Positions 32,913 to 47,021 of a stretch of DNA of 64,000 bases are shown piece by piece; the stretch's first letter is position 1; the number at the start of each line of letters is the position of its first letter. This DNA comes from Plasmodium brasilianum (Eukaryota; Apicomplexa; Aconoidasida; Haemosporida; Plasmodiidae), in assembly GCF_023973825.1 (NCBI RefSeq), contig NC_090125.1, positions 504,501-568,500 of the forward strand, read 5' to 3'. The position numbers and the translations under genes are program-made. The notes under the pieces were generated by a model. That model saw only the letters and a list, made by a program, of their open reading frames with translations, had not been told where the DNA came from and ran no database searches.

Positions 32913-35900
32913 ATGTTTAGAAGCATTGTACCCTCAACTATCGGTCTAAATAATTCTAAATATGTACATGCAAATATTGATGAGGATCTTATTCATTACA
33001 ACATAAATAAAAGTGTAATTAACCATAACAGAGAAAATGATGAACATATTTCACATGAACATATAATAAACGTTTCTAATTCCTATAACATAAATATAGA
33101 AAACCTAGAAAAATGTAAGACACCTGAAGAAATAGCAATAAAGATTTTAAAGACGCAAAATTTAGGGAATAAAAGAAAATACACAGATGATAATCATATA
33201 TTTTATCAAAAAGCGAAAAAAGGCTGTAATGTAAACTATGAACAAATATTCTACACCAATGAATACCCAAATGGGAATAATGTACCTGCACAGGATAAAC
33301 TACGAATGAGTGATGACTATTCCTCCAGTCATTATTTTAGAAACAATTGTGCAGGTTATTACATAGATGAAAAGTCAAGTAATACATATAAGAGACAGAG
33401 CGATGCCAAATTAATCGGCCCCCCACATAATACTCCATCGACTGAAAAATGTACAAACAAAGGAAGCAGCAGGAGGACCAGCGGAAGAAGCAGTAACAGC
33501 AACAACAGTAACAACAACGAAAGCAACGAAGGCAATGTGGGAGACGGATTCATAAACGGCAGAGTCGTTACAAACAACTTCATCTCGTCCAGTAATCCCA
33601 ATTTCAATGTAGAAATGCGCAAAAATAATATGAACAGCACTCGCAGCAATAGCTATAAAGAAACCACTAATAGTAACAATAATAGCTATATCGATGAGCA
33701 GTTAATAAACGAAATGGATATGATCAAACTTGCTTATAAGAGTCAATTCCATAAACTAAAGAATATCAACATAATCATGAACCCGTTAAATGCTAACATA
33801 AAAAATGAGCATCTCAACTATCATAATTTATTTGGTAAGAAAAATTATGAACACCACTCAGATTGTCCGAACTCTAACACGTATCAGCATGGGATTCATG
33901 ATGAATCATATCATCGTGCGGACCAAAACATGAAAGATCAGCATACAAATAATAATATGATATATAAACGTAGGAATGATTATGAATCGTATAAGCACAC
34001 GAATGGTCAGCAACACAATCAGTATGTGGACAATTTTATTAACCGCCATAATTATGATATACACCAAAGTTATCACAACCACCAGCTGTCTCAATACACC
34101 TGTAATTTGGGGATAACCGTCCAACGTGAATGTAATTCAAATAAAAACTCCACAAACATATTTTTGAAGAAAGAAAATGAAAAAGGAAAAGCAAATGGAG
34201 TGGAATCACAAAGAGGAATGGAAACACAAAGAGGAGTGGAAGCACAAAGAGGAGTGGAAGCACAAAGAGAAGTGGAAGCACAAAGAGAAGTGGAAGCACA
34301 AAGAGAAGTGGAAGCACAGAGAGAAGTGGAAGCACAAAGAGAAGTGGAAGCACAAAGAGAAGTGGAAGCACAAAGAGAAGTGGAAGCACAAAGAGAAGTG
34401 GAAGCACAAAGAGAAGTGGAAGCACAAAGAGAAGTGGAAGCACAAAGAGAAGTGGAAGCACAGATAGAAGGGGAAACACAGAAAGAAGGGGAAGCTCATT
34501 ATGGGGTTAAGGATAAGGAGAAGGTCCATAAGAAGGAAGAACTAAATCAGAAAGAGACTACACAAGCTTACGACTATGACAATCCTCCGACGCTTCTTCA
34601 ATTTGCAAGTGTAAATGAACAACATACAACTACTGATAAAAATATAAAAGAAGCTCACATAGAATATTACTCTAATAATAAAACATATGAACCACTAATT
34701 AATGGAATAAATGAGTTAAATAAAATTAATCAAATAAAAAGAGGGCAGGCGCGAAGAAGCACAACAAAGGACAAGGCCGAAAAGGAAATGTCTAATTTGT
34801 CCAGCTCATCTACCTTAAATAGTATAAAAAGGGAAAATGTAAGAGAAGAAAATGTAAGTGAAGAAAATGTAAGTGAAGAAAATGTAAGAGAAGAAAATGT
34901 AAGAGAAGAAAATGTAAGTGAGTTAAGAGATAGAGAAGACGAACTGGAGGAAGAGAACAACTGTGGAAGAAAGAACAAAGGAAATATACCAACAAACTTA
35001 AATTCGTTTAAACCAGATTTAGTACATTCATATGAAGTAAGTAATAATGCAAAGCCCCTATTTGAAAATGAAGATAGTCAAATAACACAAAAAAGGGGAC
35101 AAGTGGAGAACAAGGAGGAGAAAACGGAGGATGATAATAACAAAATGCAGTACAAGGGGAATGACACATCATGCTTACTATTCGATAGAAACATTGATCT
35201 GTTCTTAAGTTTAAGTGCGAATGATTTAAATAAAAACAAAAAGATTAAGAGAATAATAACATGCATTGAGGATTGCCTGAAGAATAACAAAAATCTCATT
35301 TATGATAAAACGAATACCGTACAAATTATATTTGACAGGATTTTCTATAATGTGAAGCAATTTTTAAATACCGAAATTAGTTATCGAGGAGGCGGGCAAA
35401 AGAAGGCAGCGCGCACTCCGTCCGACGGTGATGGTAATGCTAATGTAAATGCAAAGGAAAATGTAAATGATGACAATGATAATGAAGCTGATTATAATGC
35501 TATCTATGCCGCTGAATATGGTGCTGATTACGATGATGATTATGATGCCAATGCTAATAGAGGTAACGCCGACAGTCGGAAGGACAAACCAAAAGAACTT
35601 GAACTGTCTAGCTCGGGTAATCCCAGAAAGACAAGCAAAAATAGAAGCAATATGAGCAGTAACAACGAAATAATGAGCGATATAATATATGGGCATTACA
35701 ACATTTTGCTGTACTTAATTTTATTAAATTTCGAATATTTTAAGAAATATGTTGACACAAATGATCTTAACGAAAACGTTCTAATATACCTAAAAATTAA
35801 CTTCAAGAACATTATTCTAAAACTATGTGAAAGTGAAATTAAAAACAGAATAATTCAATTTTACAATATACATGAATCATATTTAATACAACTAAATTGG

Positions 35901-38900
35901 ATATATGAAAAATGCTTGTTTTATGTATTTGATATTTATATATATATTGAAAAATATGACACAGTGCTAGTGAACTTGTTAGACTTGTGCATATTATCCT
36001 TTCAAACACATTACAATGTTCAGAATATTATTGTCAATTCAATCAATTTACTTTTAAAAGTGTACAGCAATAATAATAGAAAAAATTTTAAAAAGTACAT
36101 ATTAGATAACCTACTACTAAATATAAACAATGTAAATTTTAAATATAACAAGTTAAATTTTAAAAACAGTTATACTAACTCAACCTACATACATCTTATC
36201 ACGTTCTTTTTTATAAAAATTGCTGAATCGTTTTCTTATTACGATGGAAATTTAAGAAGCAAGTTTTTATTGTACCAGGAGAGGGTAATAAATAAACCAC
36301 GTGAAAATGCAAATTATGGAAAGTGTGCTAGGGGAAAATATGGATACAAGGATAATGAGAAGGTGGAGCATGACTACATGGATAACTACACGGATGACTG
36401 TGCAGATGATGATGATGATGACGATGATGAATATCGTGTAGACGAGGAATATAAAGCAAAATCCAAGGTTTGCAGCAGCACTGTGTACGCCGAATGCACC
36501 GAACACACCTCTTCACAGTCAGATGAATCTTTTAACTTAAGTATGTTTACAAGCGAAGACGAACACAATAGTATTAGTAATGAACATATTTCAAAAAATG
36601 ATAGAAAACAAAAAATGAAAAATAAAAAAAATAAGGTTAATAAAAACAAATTTATCTCCTCCAAAAAAAATCTCACTAGTAGCAGAAATATAGAAAAAAA
36701 ATATTCCGTAAGGATAAAGAAAAAAATAACAAGTGATATTTATGACTACGATTTTTTGAATGACACAAATGAAATTATTAATATGGCTCAAAAAAAAAAA
36801 AAATGTACCACGAGTTCAGGTAAAGATAGTAGCGGAAGTTACGGATGTACTGATTTAAAAAAAAAGAAAAAAAAAAAGAACCTTAGCAACATGAGAAGTA
36901 ATAGCAACATGAGAAGTAATAGCAACGTGAGAAGTAATAGCAACGTGAGAAGTAATAGCAACGTGAGAAGTAATAGCAACGTGAGAAGTAATAGCAACAT
37001 GAAAAGTAGTATCAACATGAAAAGTAGTATCAACATGAAAAGTAGTATCAACATGAAGAGTAATAGCAACTTGAAAAGTAATAGCAGCATGAGAAAGAAT
37101 AGCAACGCGCGAAAGCATGGATGCCATGAGGCTCAGTCAGACGAGTCGTTCAACATATTTATGATGAGAAAAAATTTCACCAGATTAAATAGCATTACAA
37201 ATTACATATTAATAGAAATCATTGAAAAGGTTTTACTTCAAGATAATAAAAATGCGAAAACTATATTGCAATATCTTATTTTAGACCTAATAAAATGTTG
37301 TGATAATCCTCTATTTAGTATAAGTACATTGTTCATAAAAAACACAATCCATATTTTCATTGATATTATAAATAAGAAATACGAAAGTAATATTAAAGAA
37401 ACTTGTCTATTTATTTTGAGATGCATTTTCAAGTACACATTTAACATCTACAACTATATTAATTACTCATGTTTTCACTTATTGTATAATTTTAACAAAG
37501 AAATACATAAAAGTAAGTTTATAAAACCTCTTTTTTACATTAATGATGCTTTTACTGAAGCCGCTGCCACATCCCCCAGCAGTGTTGTTAGGATTAGTCA
37601 AAGTAGATACACTAGTTATTTGGGTCATAATCATGAATATGAATATGATTATAATGACAGCTGTAAACGTAGTTATACTCACAATTATATGCGTAATTAT
37701 GAACATAATAATAATTATAATAATAGTTATAATGAAGAAAGAGAAAATATGAGGAGTGAAAAAGGAAAAAAAAAGAGCTTACTACTACATAGTGGCACTT
37801 CATCTCATGTGGACCAAAGTAGCAATGTGTCAGGTAAAGATCGCAGCTCTAGTAAGACAAACGAAAAATATATTTATGTAAAATGTTGTGATAATAGCAT
37901 AAAGAAAAATGAGAAACTTTTTCGATGTGCACAGTGCGAATGCTTCTACCATTTAACGTGCATCTACAAGGATTATAACAAGTTAAACGTGCAAAATGGC
38001 TTCGACCGTAACTGCAGAAGCAATAACACGAACGAGAACGGTTACAATGATAACAATTACAGTGATAACATTGATAGCAATTACAATGATAACAATTACA
38101 ATGATAGCAATTACAATGATAACAATTACAATGATAGCAATTACAATGATAACAATTACAATGATAGCAATTACAATGATAGCAATTACAATGATAAAAA
38201 TAATGACAATAATAACGACAATAATATTGATAATCTTGCGGAAGAAAACTGCTTTGAAAATAACCTAAGTCTGAATTATAAAGAGCAGGAAAAAAAAGGA
38301 GGTAGGAACGACCCAAAGAGCGATACCTGCGTCGAAAATAAAGAAGTAGGAACAAAATTACGCAAACATAAATGCGGAACTCCTAATATTTTACAGTATA
38401 ACTGTGATAACTGTAAAATTAAAAATATTGTTAAGAGTTTTATTATAAAAGAAGCACAAAGGAATAATAGTTTCTTAAATTTAAAATTTAAAAAGAAGAA
38501 AGAAAAATATAAAGGCTTCTACTGTTTTGAAAAATTTCTTACCAATTTAAAAATTTTCGCTATATATTATTACTACTTACTAATACATATCAGAAAAGAC
38601 AGATTAAATGAAAGAATAGATAAAGATTGTAACCATATTTACTCATACATACTGCTCATGTATAATAACTTTATGTATGAGGATAAAAATGAGCATGAAG
38701 GTGATACCAGGACTCCACAACAAGGCAAGTTGTTCATAGAAGGGGGGAACAAAAGAAAAACATCCATGAAAAGTAAAAAAAAAATAAAAAAAAAAAAAGA
38801 AAGAGGTACAAAAGGCAAGGAACACAAAGCGGATGAGAGTAACAAAGGGGAGATGACAAAGAAAGATATTATTGTAAAAAAGCTGAACGATTTCCTAATA

Positions 38901-41900
38901 TACGAGTATAAAAATGTGAAGACAAAGGAAGACTCCTTTAAATGCTTTAGATATACGTACAATTTTGATGTATATATAAATTCTGTTTGGAAAATATATT
39001 TATATTTTTTTTTTTACGATTTTTTTAATATAGCTTTTAATCAATTATTTTATATATTATATGAAAATAGTAATAAAAATTTAAGGTATTATAGTATTTC
39101 CATAATTAATAATATTATAAATGATAACTATTTGTATTTGAAGTGTAAACAGACTCAAAATATTTTACTGTCATGTCTAACTGATAATTATTTAAAGGTT
39201 AGAGAGTATACTCTTTGCATTTTTTACAATTTTTGCAAAAATTTTTTAGAGCTAGACGTGTTGATAAACAACTACAACAGTGATGTGCACGATAAGCTCG
39301 AAGAACGTCTATATTATGGTAGAAAACCTAAAATGGTAGAAGTCAATCCGCATGATAAAGGTATAATAAATGACAGTGATCATAACACAAGAGAGAGTAA
39401 GAAGGGAACTCGGAAAGAGTTAGAAAGGGTAACAAAGAGGGAAGGTATTAATGCGAATAGTGTATCAAATTCGAATAGAGTCCCTAATGCTAATAGCACC
39501 TTAAATAGCAGTAATGGTCAGGTTGATACCAAAGGGGAGCATCTGAACAACTGTCAGGGTATCCGCGTTGACCTGAACGAGTACATCACGAACGAAATTG
39601 TTGAAGCAATAAAAAGATCCTCAAAGGATATAAAAGTAAGCGTAAGGATCATTAGCGTTAAAATATTAAAGTATATTATTTATTTTAACATATACGCGAA
39701 AAAGTATATACATGAAGAGAATTGTGAAGATAATTGTAAACAAAATTGCGAACAGAATAACAAGGAAACTAAAACATCTGAGGAAACACTTCATCAATTG
39801 AGTAGTAGTAGAAATGAAAAGACGAATTGTATTGATGATAACATTTTAATTTTAAATGATCTTATGGACAGATACATATCTACCTTTGATAACGATGCTA
39901 TGAAAAATACGGTCTTAGAAATTTTTATTGAAGTATTTTTTATTAACATATTTATATTAGCTAAGAGAAATAATAAGCGTATAAAGAAAAGAAATATACA
40001 TGCCCATGAGACGTCGTCAGTAGACTATGTAGAAGATAGTAATGAGGAACATATTTTAAACTTATCACCATGTAGTGCATATGGATCGGAAAAAGATCAG
40101 TCAGTTGACATACAAGAAGAGAATTCCAATAAATATATTAAAATAGGAAAAAATATGTACAAATTGTTCATTCATCTATTATACGTTATGAAAAATAAAC
40201 ATAACATTAATATTGTGAACAAAATGTTAGCATATATGGATAAAAATATAAAAAAATATCAAGACAAAATAGGGTTAATACACAAAATTATTAGTGAAAA
40301 GGATATAAAACACACAAATAACGTAAAACTAATTAAAAATAAATTATATGGAGAATTTGATAAAAATACCATTATGAGCAAAAATTGGGGCGACAATTCT
40401 TTTGACGACAAAGAGGAAAAGATGAGCTATACAGAGGAAGCTGTATGGGGTGACGAGGAAGAGAAAAAAAAAAAAAAAAAAAAAAAAAAAAACAGTGGCA
40501 GGAAGGACAGAAATGATAGGAAGCGAAATTAGCAGGGGAAAAGAGTCTAACATAAGGGAAGAGGTTGGTATAGGTACAGCACTTAACAGTGAAAGCAACT
40601 TGCTTAGTGCTAAGAATACCATTTACAACATATACGTTAGCAGCTCGTACAAACATTTAGAGATACTGAATATGAAGAGCATAAAGTACATTCTGGAAGT
40701 GTGGGTGCATACTTTAATAGGATTATTTATAAATAGCAGAAGAAACAGCATGCAAGAGAGTGAAACAAAAAAAATTATGAATATATTTAATATCATTATT
40801 GAAATTATTCCTAACTTATTTATAAAATATATCAATTTTTTTTATCCATATATTTATAATAACGATGTGTCTAAAGATGTATGCGAATTATTATCTTCTA
40901 TTATCCCTTATTGCAAATTAGATCTACAGTTAAAACTACAATTTAAAAATGTTTCGTTTAATACTTCTTTAATATATCATCCTAATATTTTTATTTCAAG
41001 ATCGTACACCCAGTTATTATGCACATTGCATACATATATCTTTGCTAATTTTGTTTCTTTCAAAAATTATATTGAAGACTGTTTAATAAAATTACATAAA
41101 TATAAACTATGCTTGCTAGTTAATAATTATATTTTTCAGATGAATGACTTTGTAAGGGAGTTTTATTTTATGAAAACAGAGGAAAAGAAAAATATAAAAA
41201 ATAGCTTGTGTTACCTTTATACACAGGTAAAAGGTACTGACTGCCACACACAGTTAGATATAAATGGAAATGCACAAAATGAAAAGCATAAGCAGCAGAA
41301 TAGTCAAAATGACCCTAATAACTACTTCATTTACAATATCATTGATATAAAATACGAAAAGTTCGTATGGCACTTATATCAGTATAAAAAACATGTATTT
41401 GAAATGTTTTCTATAACACAGAATGACATTTTAAATATAAATAAATATGCATGGTTCATATCAGTAATTTGTGAATTTATAAATATGAACAAAATTATTA
41501 TCAACGATATGTATACAGAAGGCGTAGATGAACATACGCACGTTCAAATAAAGGAAATGCAGAAAAACGGCAAAGAGGAAAATGGTAACGGTAGGCGAAG
41601 CAATCAAAGTAAACAAAACTATCGAAGCAACAAAGAGATAACAAACTCAGACGAGTTTGACAATGTAAATCAAAATAATAGCATAAAGTATATTAAACTG
41701 TCAAGTATTGCTAGAAATGTACAAATATATAGGCATGGCATCTTCTACTTTGAATATATGTACAATAAACAAAATGAGTATATTTCGAAATGGAATATAT
41801 TAAAACTAAAGAATGAAATACTTTTGGAAGTCATAAAAAAAAGAGTAACTATTCAAAAAATAGAAAAGTGTGTTGATATATGCAGCAATAAATTTTTTAA

Positions 41901-44900
41901 TGTTGCTTTAGTTCTGGTCAATCTATTAGTTGATCTATTTTATATATCAAATGATATAAAATGCAAGTGTTTCTTTCTTCTTTGTCTTAGTAAAATATTA
42001 TCAAACTATTATAATTCTCATTTTATTAACGATTTAAAACTAAGAAATGTTTTCTTTTACTGTATTAACTGTTTTAACCCTATCTTACAAAAAAGCTTTT
42101 TATACACACTCCTTCAGTTAATTAAGACATATGAACAATGCTTAAAGAATAAGGATAACTTATTCCTTGCTCGAAGTAGAGCACATCACAACTTAAGTCA
42201 AGTCCTCTCTCAAAACTGTAGAGCCAGCGCAACTGCAGCCCCGACAGAATGCCGCAGGAAAGCTACAAAAAAGTGCCCTAAGAGAAATAACACTACTGAC
42301 AGTGATGGGGATGGCACTAATGCTAGTAATGTGAACTATCGTATGAGTCGCAACGTGATTTACAGTGTGCACCATAGTAGTACCCATAAATGCTTAGAGG
42401 AGAAAAATCCCCTCGTCAATAGCCAAACGCGAAAGGATCGTCCTTTAAATGATGAAATAAGCACCTCATTAGATACGTCCCATTGTAGTAATATCAACGA
42501 CATACCTAACCTTCTTACAAGTATCTCCAGGATAAGCACAGGCACTGAATATGAACAGAACAGGGACAATTCCAAAACGTACAAAAGGAAGAATCAGACG
42601 GGTAAGGTAAAAAGAGAAGCACTATTGGAAGAAGAAGGGACAGCAGTTGGAGGCCTAGAACAGACTGATGAAGTGAAAGAGGAAGATATTGCAGATGAGG
42701 CAGACGGGCCAAAAGATATAACCGAACCAGATGAAGAGGAGACAAAAGGGGATGTACAAAAAGAAAACGAGGAAAGACGAGTAACGATTAAAAAAAGTGA
42801 AAAGGTTATATCCAACGAGTTAGAAAAAAAAGAAAAAATAGCACAAAAGGAAAGAGATACGAAGAATATATCAAATGAACAGAATAAAGACATAATACAT
42901 GTTCTGCTAGTTGCTTCTGTATTTGCTCCAAACATATTAGATATATTAAAGATTAATAAGTTTATGTACAAGGATTGTACAATTGAAGAATTGCACTTTA
43001 TCAAAAATTTGGGTATTCAAATTTTAAGTCATTTATATAAAGAAGGGTTTTTACAAAGTACTAAAATATCACCAAGTATTTTTTGCTTATGTTTTTGTAC
43101 TGATGAAAAATTAAAAACTCGAAGTGAAAAAATTATTCATTCAATTATAGAGAAAGAAAATTTTAACTTCTTAAACAATCTAGCTGAATGTTTACAGTAT
43201 TTATTATTTTATATAATTGAAAATCATTATATGTCTAACAACAGAGACACAAATTACATGAACAACATTTTGCTGTTTAGTAAAATGGAACAGTCCTTTT
43301 TTAAAAGCCTCATAGATATGTATGATAACTTAACAAATACAAAATTAAAAATCAATTATTTGAAAATTATACTGAAAGAAATCGAAAGTGCTTGCCACTT
43401 CGTTCGATATAACAAGGTCCGGAATTTCGTGCGCGACGTGAACTGCAAGTATAACGGTAACACGAGCGGAGGTACACAAAGCGGTAGTAATAACCCCGGC
43501 AGTAATATCACGGGTAGTAATATCACGGGCAGTAATATCACGGGTAGTAATATCACGGGCAGTAATATCACGGGTAGTAATATCACGGGCAGTAATATCA
43601 CGGGCAATAACAACATGGGTAATAACAACATGGGCAATAACAACATGGGCAATATTAACAGCGGAAGTAATAACATAGGCAATATTGACAGCAGTGGAGG
43701 TAGTAACATGCTGAACGAACGGAACTGTGGTGAGGGGAATAATTTCGACGGCAGTAACAGGGAGGTTTTTGTTCAAGTTTATACAATGAAAGAAATATAT
43801 TTGCATATTGTTAACACATATATGTCTTCAATAAAACAAGCAGGTCAGGATATAGAGGATGGGTCAGAGGGGAATGATTCGAATTCTTCTTCTACCAAAA
43901 ATAGCTATGTTAATAGTTATATTAGCAATGAAAAAAAATATATGAAAAAAAAAGTAAAGAAAAAAGCAAATACCAAAAAAAAAAAAAAAAAGAGAGATAA
44001 GAACAATAAAAGTAACTGTGATGAGTCATCAAATAATGCAAATGCCATATCAGAAGAAAATTTCAACAAAGATGATATTTCTAACCTGAACAGTTCAGAA
44101 GAAAATTATTATAATGAAAAAAATATACTTTACAAAATAAAAAAAAAGTATGATCACCTCTTAGAACATCATATGATAATGGATGAATATACATATATTA
44201 ATTATTTTCTATTTTTATATTTACAAATTTTAGTGTATCTCATATCTTATTTAAACTATACTACGTACAATGAAATAGCTTTATTAGTGTATGACATTAA
44301 CAAAGTGTACTGTGTTATTTCATCAACAATTAATACTAGCACGGATATAGAAACTCTCACATCCAATCACAACTATTTACACGCTGTAAATGAACAAGTC
44401 AGACAGTTAACCAATGAAGATGAAATTAATAATGACAAGGAAAATGAGAATTTCTTTTTAATTAATTCCAATCTAAATAAAATCAAATGCTTCGTTATGG
44501 TGTTGTTGAACAATCTGATGAACAATATGATAAAGTTCTACGATGTGGACTCGACGACGTGAGCAGAGAGGATGCGCATAAGCGCGTATATGCATGTGTT
44601 TATATGTGTACGTAGGTGTAAGTGTGTGTATTTATGTATGTATCTGCAAAATAGCAGCTACACCAATATAGCTGCTTAATTTATAGTCGCCTTACTTTTA
44701 AATGTTAAATGGTGTGTGCGGGCGTATATACACAAGCCCAATGATTTCCAAAGTGGTTCATGTATTTATCCATTATATTATTTTTTTTAAAATGTTTGAC
44801 CTTTTATTGGTCACATCAATGCCTTAACTTATCCGTTCTTACATATATATATATATATATATACCTTCTGTTTCCCCCTTCGCAGATTAAATGATCTAAT

Positions 44901-45334
44901 TGAAGATGAACATGTTAAGGAGAGTAAAATTGAGGATGGAAAAAGAGAAGAGAAAAGGACTATTTTTAATTATTATGAATATATATATGAATGTATCGAA
45001 ATATTTATAGAAGACAACATATCAATCGTTGACAAATGCCACAAATACAATCTGAATACGCATAACTTAAATAATGATTATTTAAATAAGCTAATAAATG
45101 TAAAAAGCAAAACACGCTACTTTTAAAGGATGTACAGTATTTAAACCAGCGTTTATGTATGCTATACATATATATATATACATACATATATGTGTATACA
45201 TGTATATATAGACGTAAAAACATATATTTTTTATCCTTCTTTCGTAGGATGGAAAAAACAAAAAATATGCACAAAAAAAAAAACAAAAGGAAGCGGCAAA
45301 ACAAAGAAGATTAACAATAAAGAAATATACGTAA
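32913..45334 (+). CDS. SCC2: Cohesin loader subunit Scc2/NIPBL, giant, PHD-containing
   Basis: Loads cohesin onto chromatin and drives loop extrusion with Scc4; nuclear. Exons 32913-44558, 44886-45099 and 45248-45334 (phases 2 and 0), about 3,950 aa. The HEAT-repeat core has the Scc2 signature: LRYYSISIINNIINDNYLYL, NILLSCLTDNYLKVREYTL, then EIVEAIKRSSKDIKVSVRII and SVKILKYI (about residues 2050-2250; NIPBL: SVRKRVIKILRDI). The C-terminal core shows ILSHLYKEGFL, DEKLKTRSEKIIHSIIEKE (NIPBL: MRNKADQQLVEIDKK). A PHD-type finger at residues ~1658-1834 is split by an Asn/Asp-rich insert; plant Scc2 also has a PHD. Long repeats (EVEAQR, REENVS, RSNSN, NYNDN, GSNIT) lie outside the folds. The frame breaks by one base at a 29-A run (40464-40492). 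The tail ends KQKEAAKQRRLTIKKYT; if the last splice is not used the stop is at 45126. Confidence 0.88.
34200..34480 (+). repeat. 18-bp coding repeat in SCC2 (EVEAQR)
   Basis: About 15 near-perfect copies of GAAGTGGAAGCACAAAGA encoding the hexapeptide EVEAQR, a charged helical array. The other two forward frames and the reverse frames are also open across it. Confidence 0.95.
36885..37105 (+). repeat. 18-bp coding repeat in SCC2 (Asn/Ser/Arg)
   Basis: About 12 copies of AGTAATAGCAACGTGAGA encoding SNSNVR/SNSNMR, drifting to SSINMK at the right. Confidence 0.95.
38035..38225 (+). repeat. 15-bp coding repeat inside the SCC2 PHD finger
   Basis: Units of AATTACAATGATAGC/AAC encoding NYNDS/NYNDN, inserted between the Cys/His cluster at residues ~1673-1688 and the last Cys pair (C1831, C1834). 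Confidence 0.9.
40464..40492 (+). other. 29-A run that breaks the SCC2 frame
   Basis: Upstream frame ends 13 residues after the run; the downstream frame continues for about 1,350 residues of HEAT sequence from TVAGRTEMIGSE. One base fewer (or two more) joins the two frames. Confidence 0.9.
43490..43665 (+). repeat. 15-bp coding repeat in SCC2 (GSNIT)
   Basis: About nine copies of AATATCACGGGTAGT/GGCAGT encoding GSNIT, then GNNNM copies. Confidence 0.9.
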
Positions 45335-46682
45335 AACACTATCAATACATTATTCGTAATTTTCGGCTGAAGCTTTTTTTTTTTTTTTTTTTTTTTTTTC
45401 ATGGAATATTTTTGTGTTGTGACTAATATTTGTGTATTCTTAACTAGCTTAAATTGTTTTTGTTTTATTTATTGTGCTTATTGTGTTCATCGAGTTTACT
45501 GTGTTAATTGTTCTTTTCTTTTTTTTTTTTTTTTCCATATTTTTTCCCTTTTCCTATTCATTTTCTTATTCCCTTTTTTATTCTATTCCCATTCTTTCTT
45601 TTTTTTTTTTTTTTTTTTTTTTTCGTACCAATATGGACCTCACCATTTTGTAATTTTTTTTTTTTTCGTATTAATTTTATAAGGAAAAAACTTTTTAAAA
45701 ACAAATGTATTGTATGTATATGTTAAATTTAAGTTGGAGCTTTTTTTTTTTTTTTATTTATTATATTCCATTTGAAATTTATGAATTCTTCTTCAACGCA
45801 TTTCCAGACCTTAAAAAGATATCAGGTTGGAAATGTATATCATATGAATAAGAAGCAGTAAATCATATTTAATTTAAATATAAGCGGAAAGTATATATTG
45901 TTTTGCCAATTTTTTATTTTTTATTTTCTTCTTTTCTTTTTTCTTTTTATCGTGGAACGTAAGAATAATTTTTTTACAAAATGTGAAAGCATATGACATA
46001 CTGCATATCATTCATAAGTTGTGTGATATGCGTTTTATTATACGCAAGTATATAACAGGGAATGTATGCACATATGTATATATATATGTACATTTATGTA
46101 CGTTGTTGCGTATTGTCGATAGAAAATAATTATTTTCGAAGAAACGAAGTGCATAGCGTTTACTTTTCCATATATTATAAATAAATGAAAAAAAGAGAAA
46201 GCAGAATAAAATTGTAAGTGACTGTGAGTTATAAGACCTTTTTCTGCAATATTTGCTACTCCTTCCTTCTCTTTTTGGCGTGCTCCTATATTTCAATTAT
46301 GCACATAAAATGGGTATGCGTACGTATAATACTTACGTGTAACACAGATTTATAACACAAACACATGTAGTGAGGAGAATAAACCAATGGTTTTCATTTT
46401 ATGGGCATCTAAAACGAATTTGTACATATATATATATATGCATATATTACTATATTTATATGTATAATCCCAGCATTCTTTTATCAAATCTCGTTCAGCA
46501 TTAACGAATGAATCGCTTTCAATTAAAATTTGCCGTATAGTTTCATACTTTTAATTAAAAAGGTAAATGTACGTATGCACAGTGTTACGGGCACATACGT
46601 AATGATATATAGGACTAAATAAACTGTGGAAAGTTATTAACTGAAGAGGAGAATAAGTATGTCGACATGTCCTATATATGTG

Positions 46683-46718
<36 letters not shown>

Positions 46719-47021
46719 CACAAGTATATATATTTGTACATTTAACGTAATTTTATATAAAATAGCGAAACCCGCAGTACAGTTAATATATAATTCAATT
46801 TTTTTTTTTTGTCAACGGTGTAGTCATGTTATGCATACATATATATATGTATATATTTATTTATATTTTTTTCTTATCACTTAAGCTAATTTTATAGAAC
46901 TAATTTGTAGTTTTATTCTTCCATACCTAATTTTGAATATTTTATTTTCTTAAATTCTCGTTCACAACGAATATTGACTGTATGAATAAGCTCCTTCTTA
47001 TTTTTACTTTTCTTATCTCTC
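45335..47021. other. Intergenic, poly-T rich
   Basis: Long T-tracts at 45375-45399, 45518-45533, 45600-45623, 45655-45667 and 45741-45755, and (AT)n near 46425, 46685-46712 and 46838-46850. A 43-residue frame at 45720-45851 (MLNLSWSFFFFF ... FNAFPDLKKISGWKCISYE) reads through the 15-T run; it may be a microprotein but support is weak. Confidence 0.45.

Noticed and set aside
34039..34529. Long minus-strand and alternative-frame ORFs rich in Leu/Phe or Lys/Trp
   Set aside because: They are shadows of the 18-bp EVEAQR repeat within SCC2, which is open in most frames.
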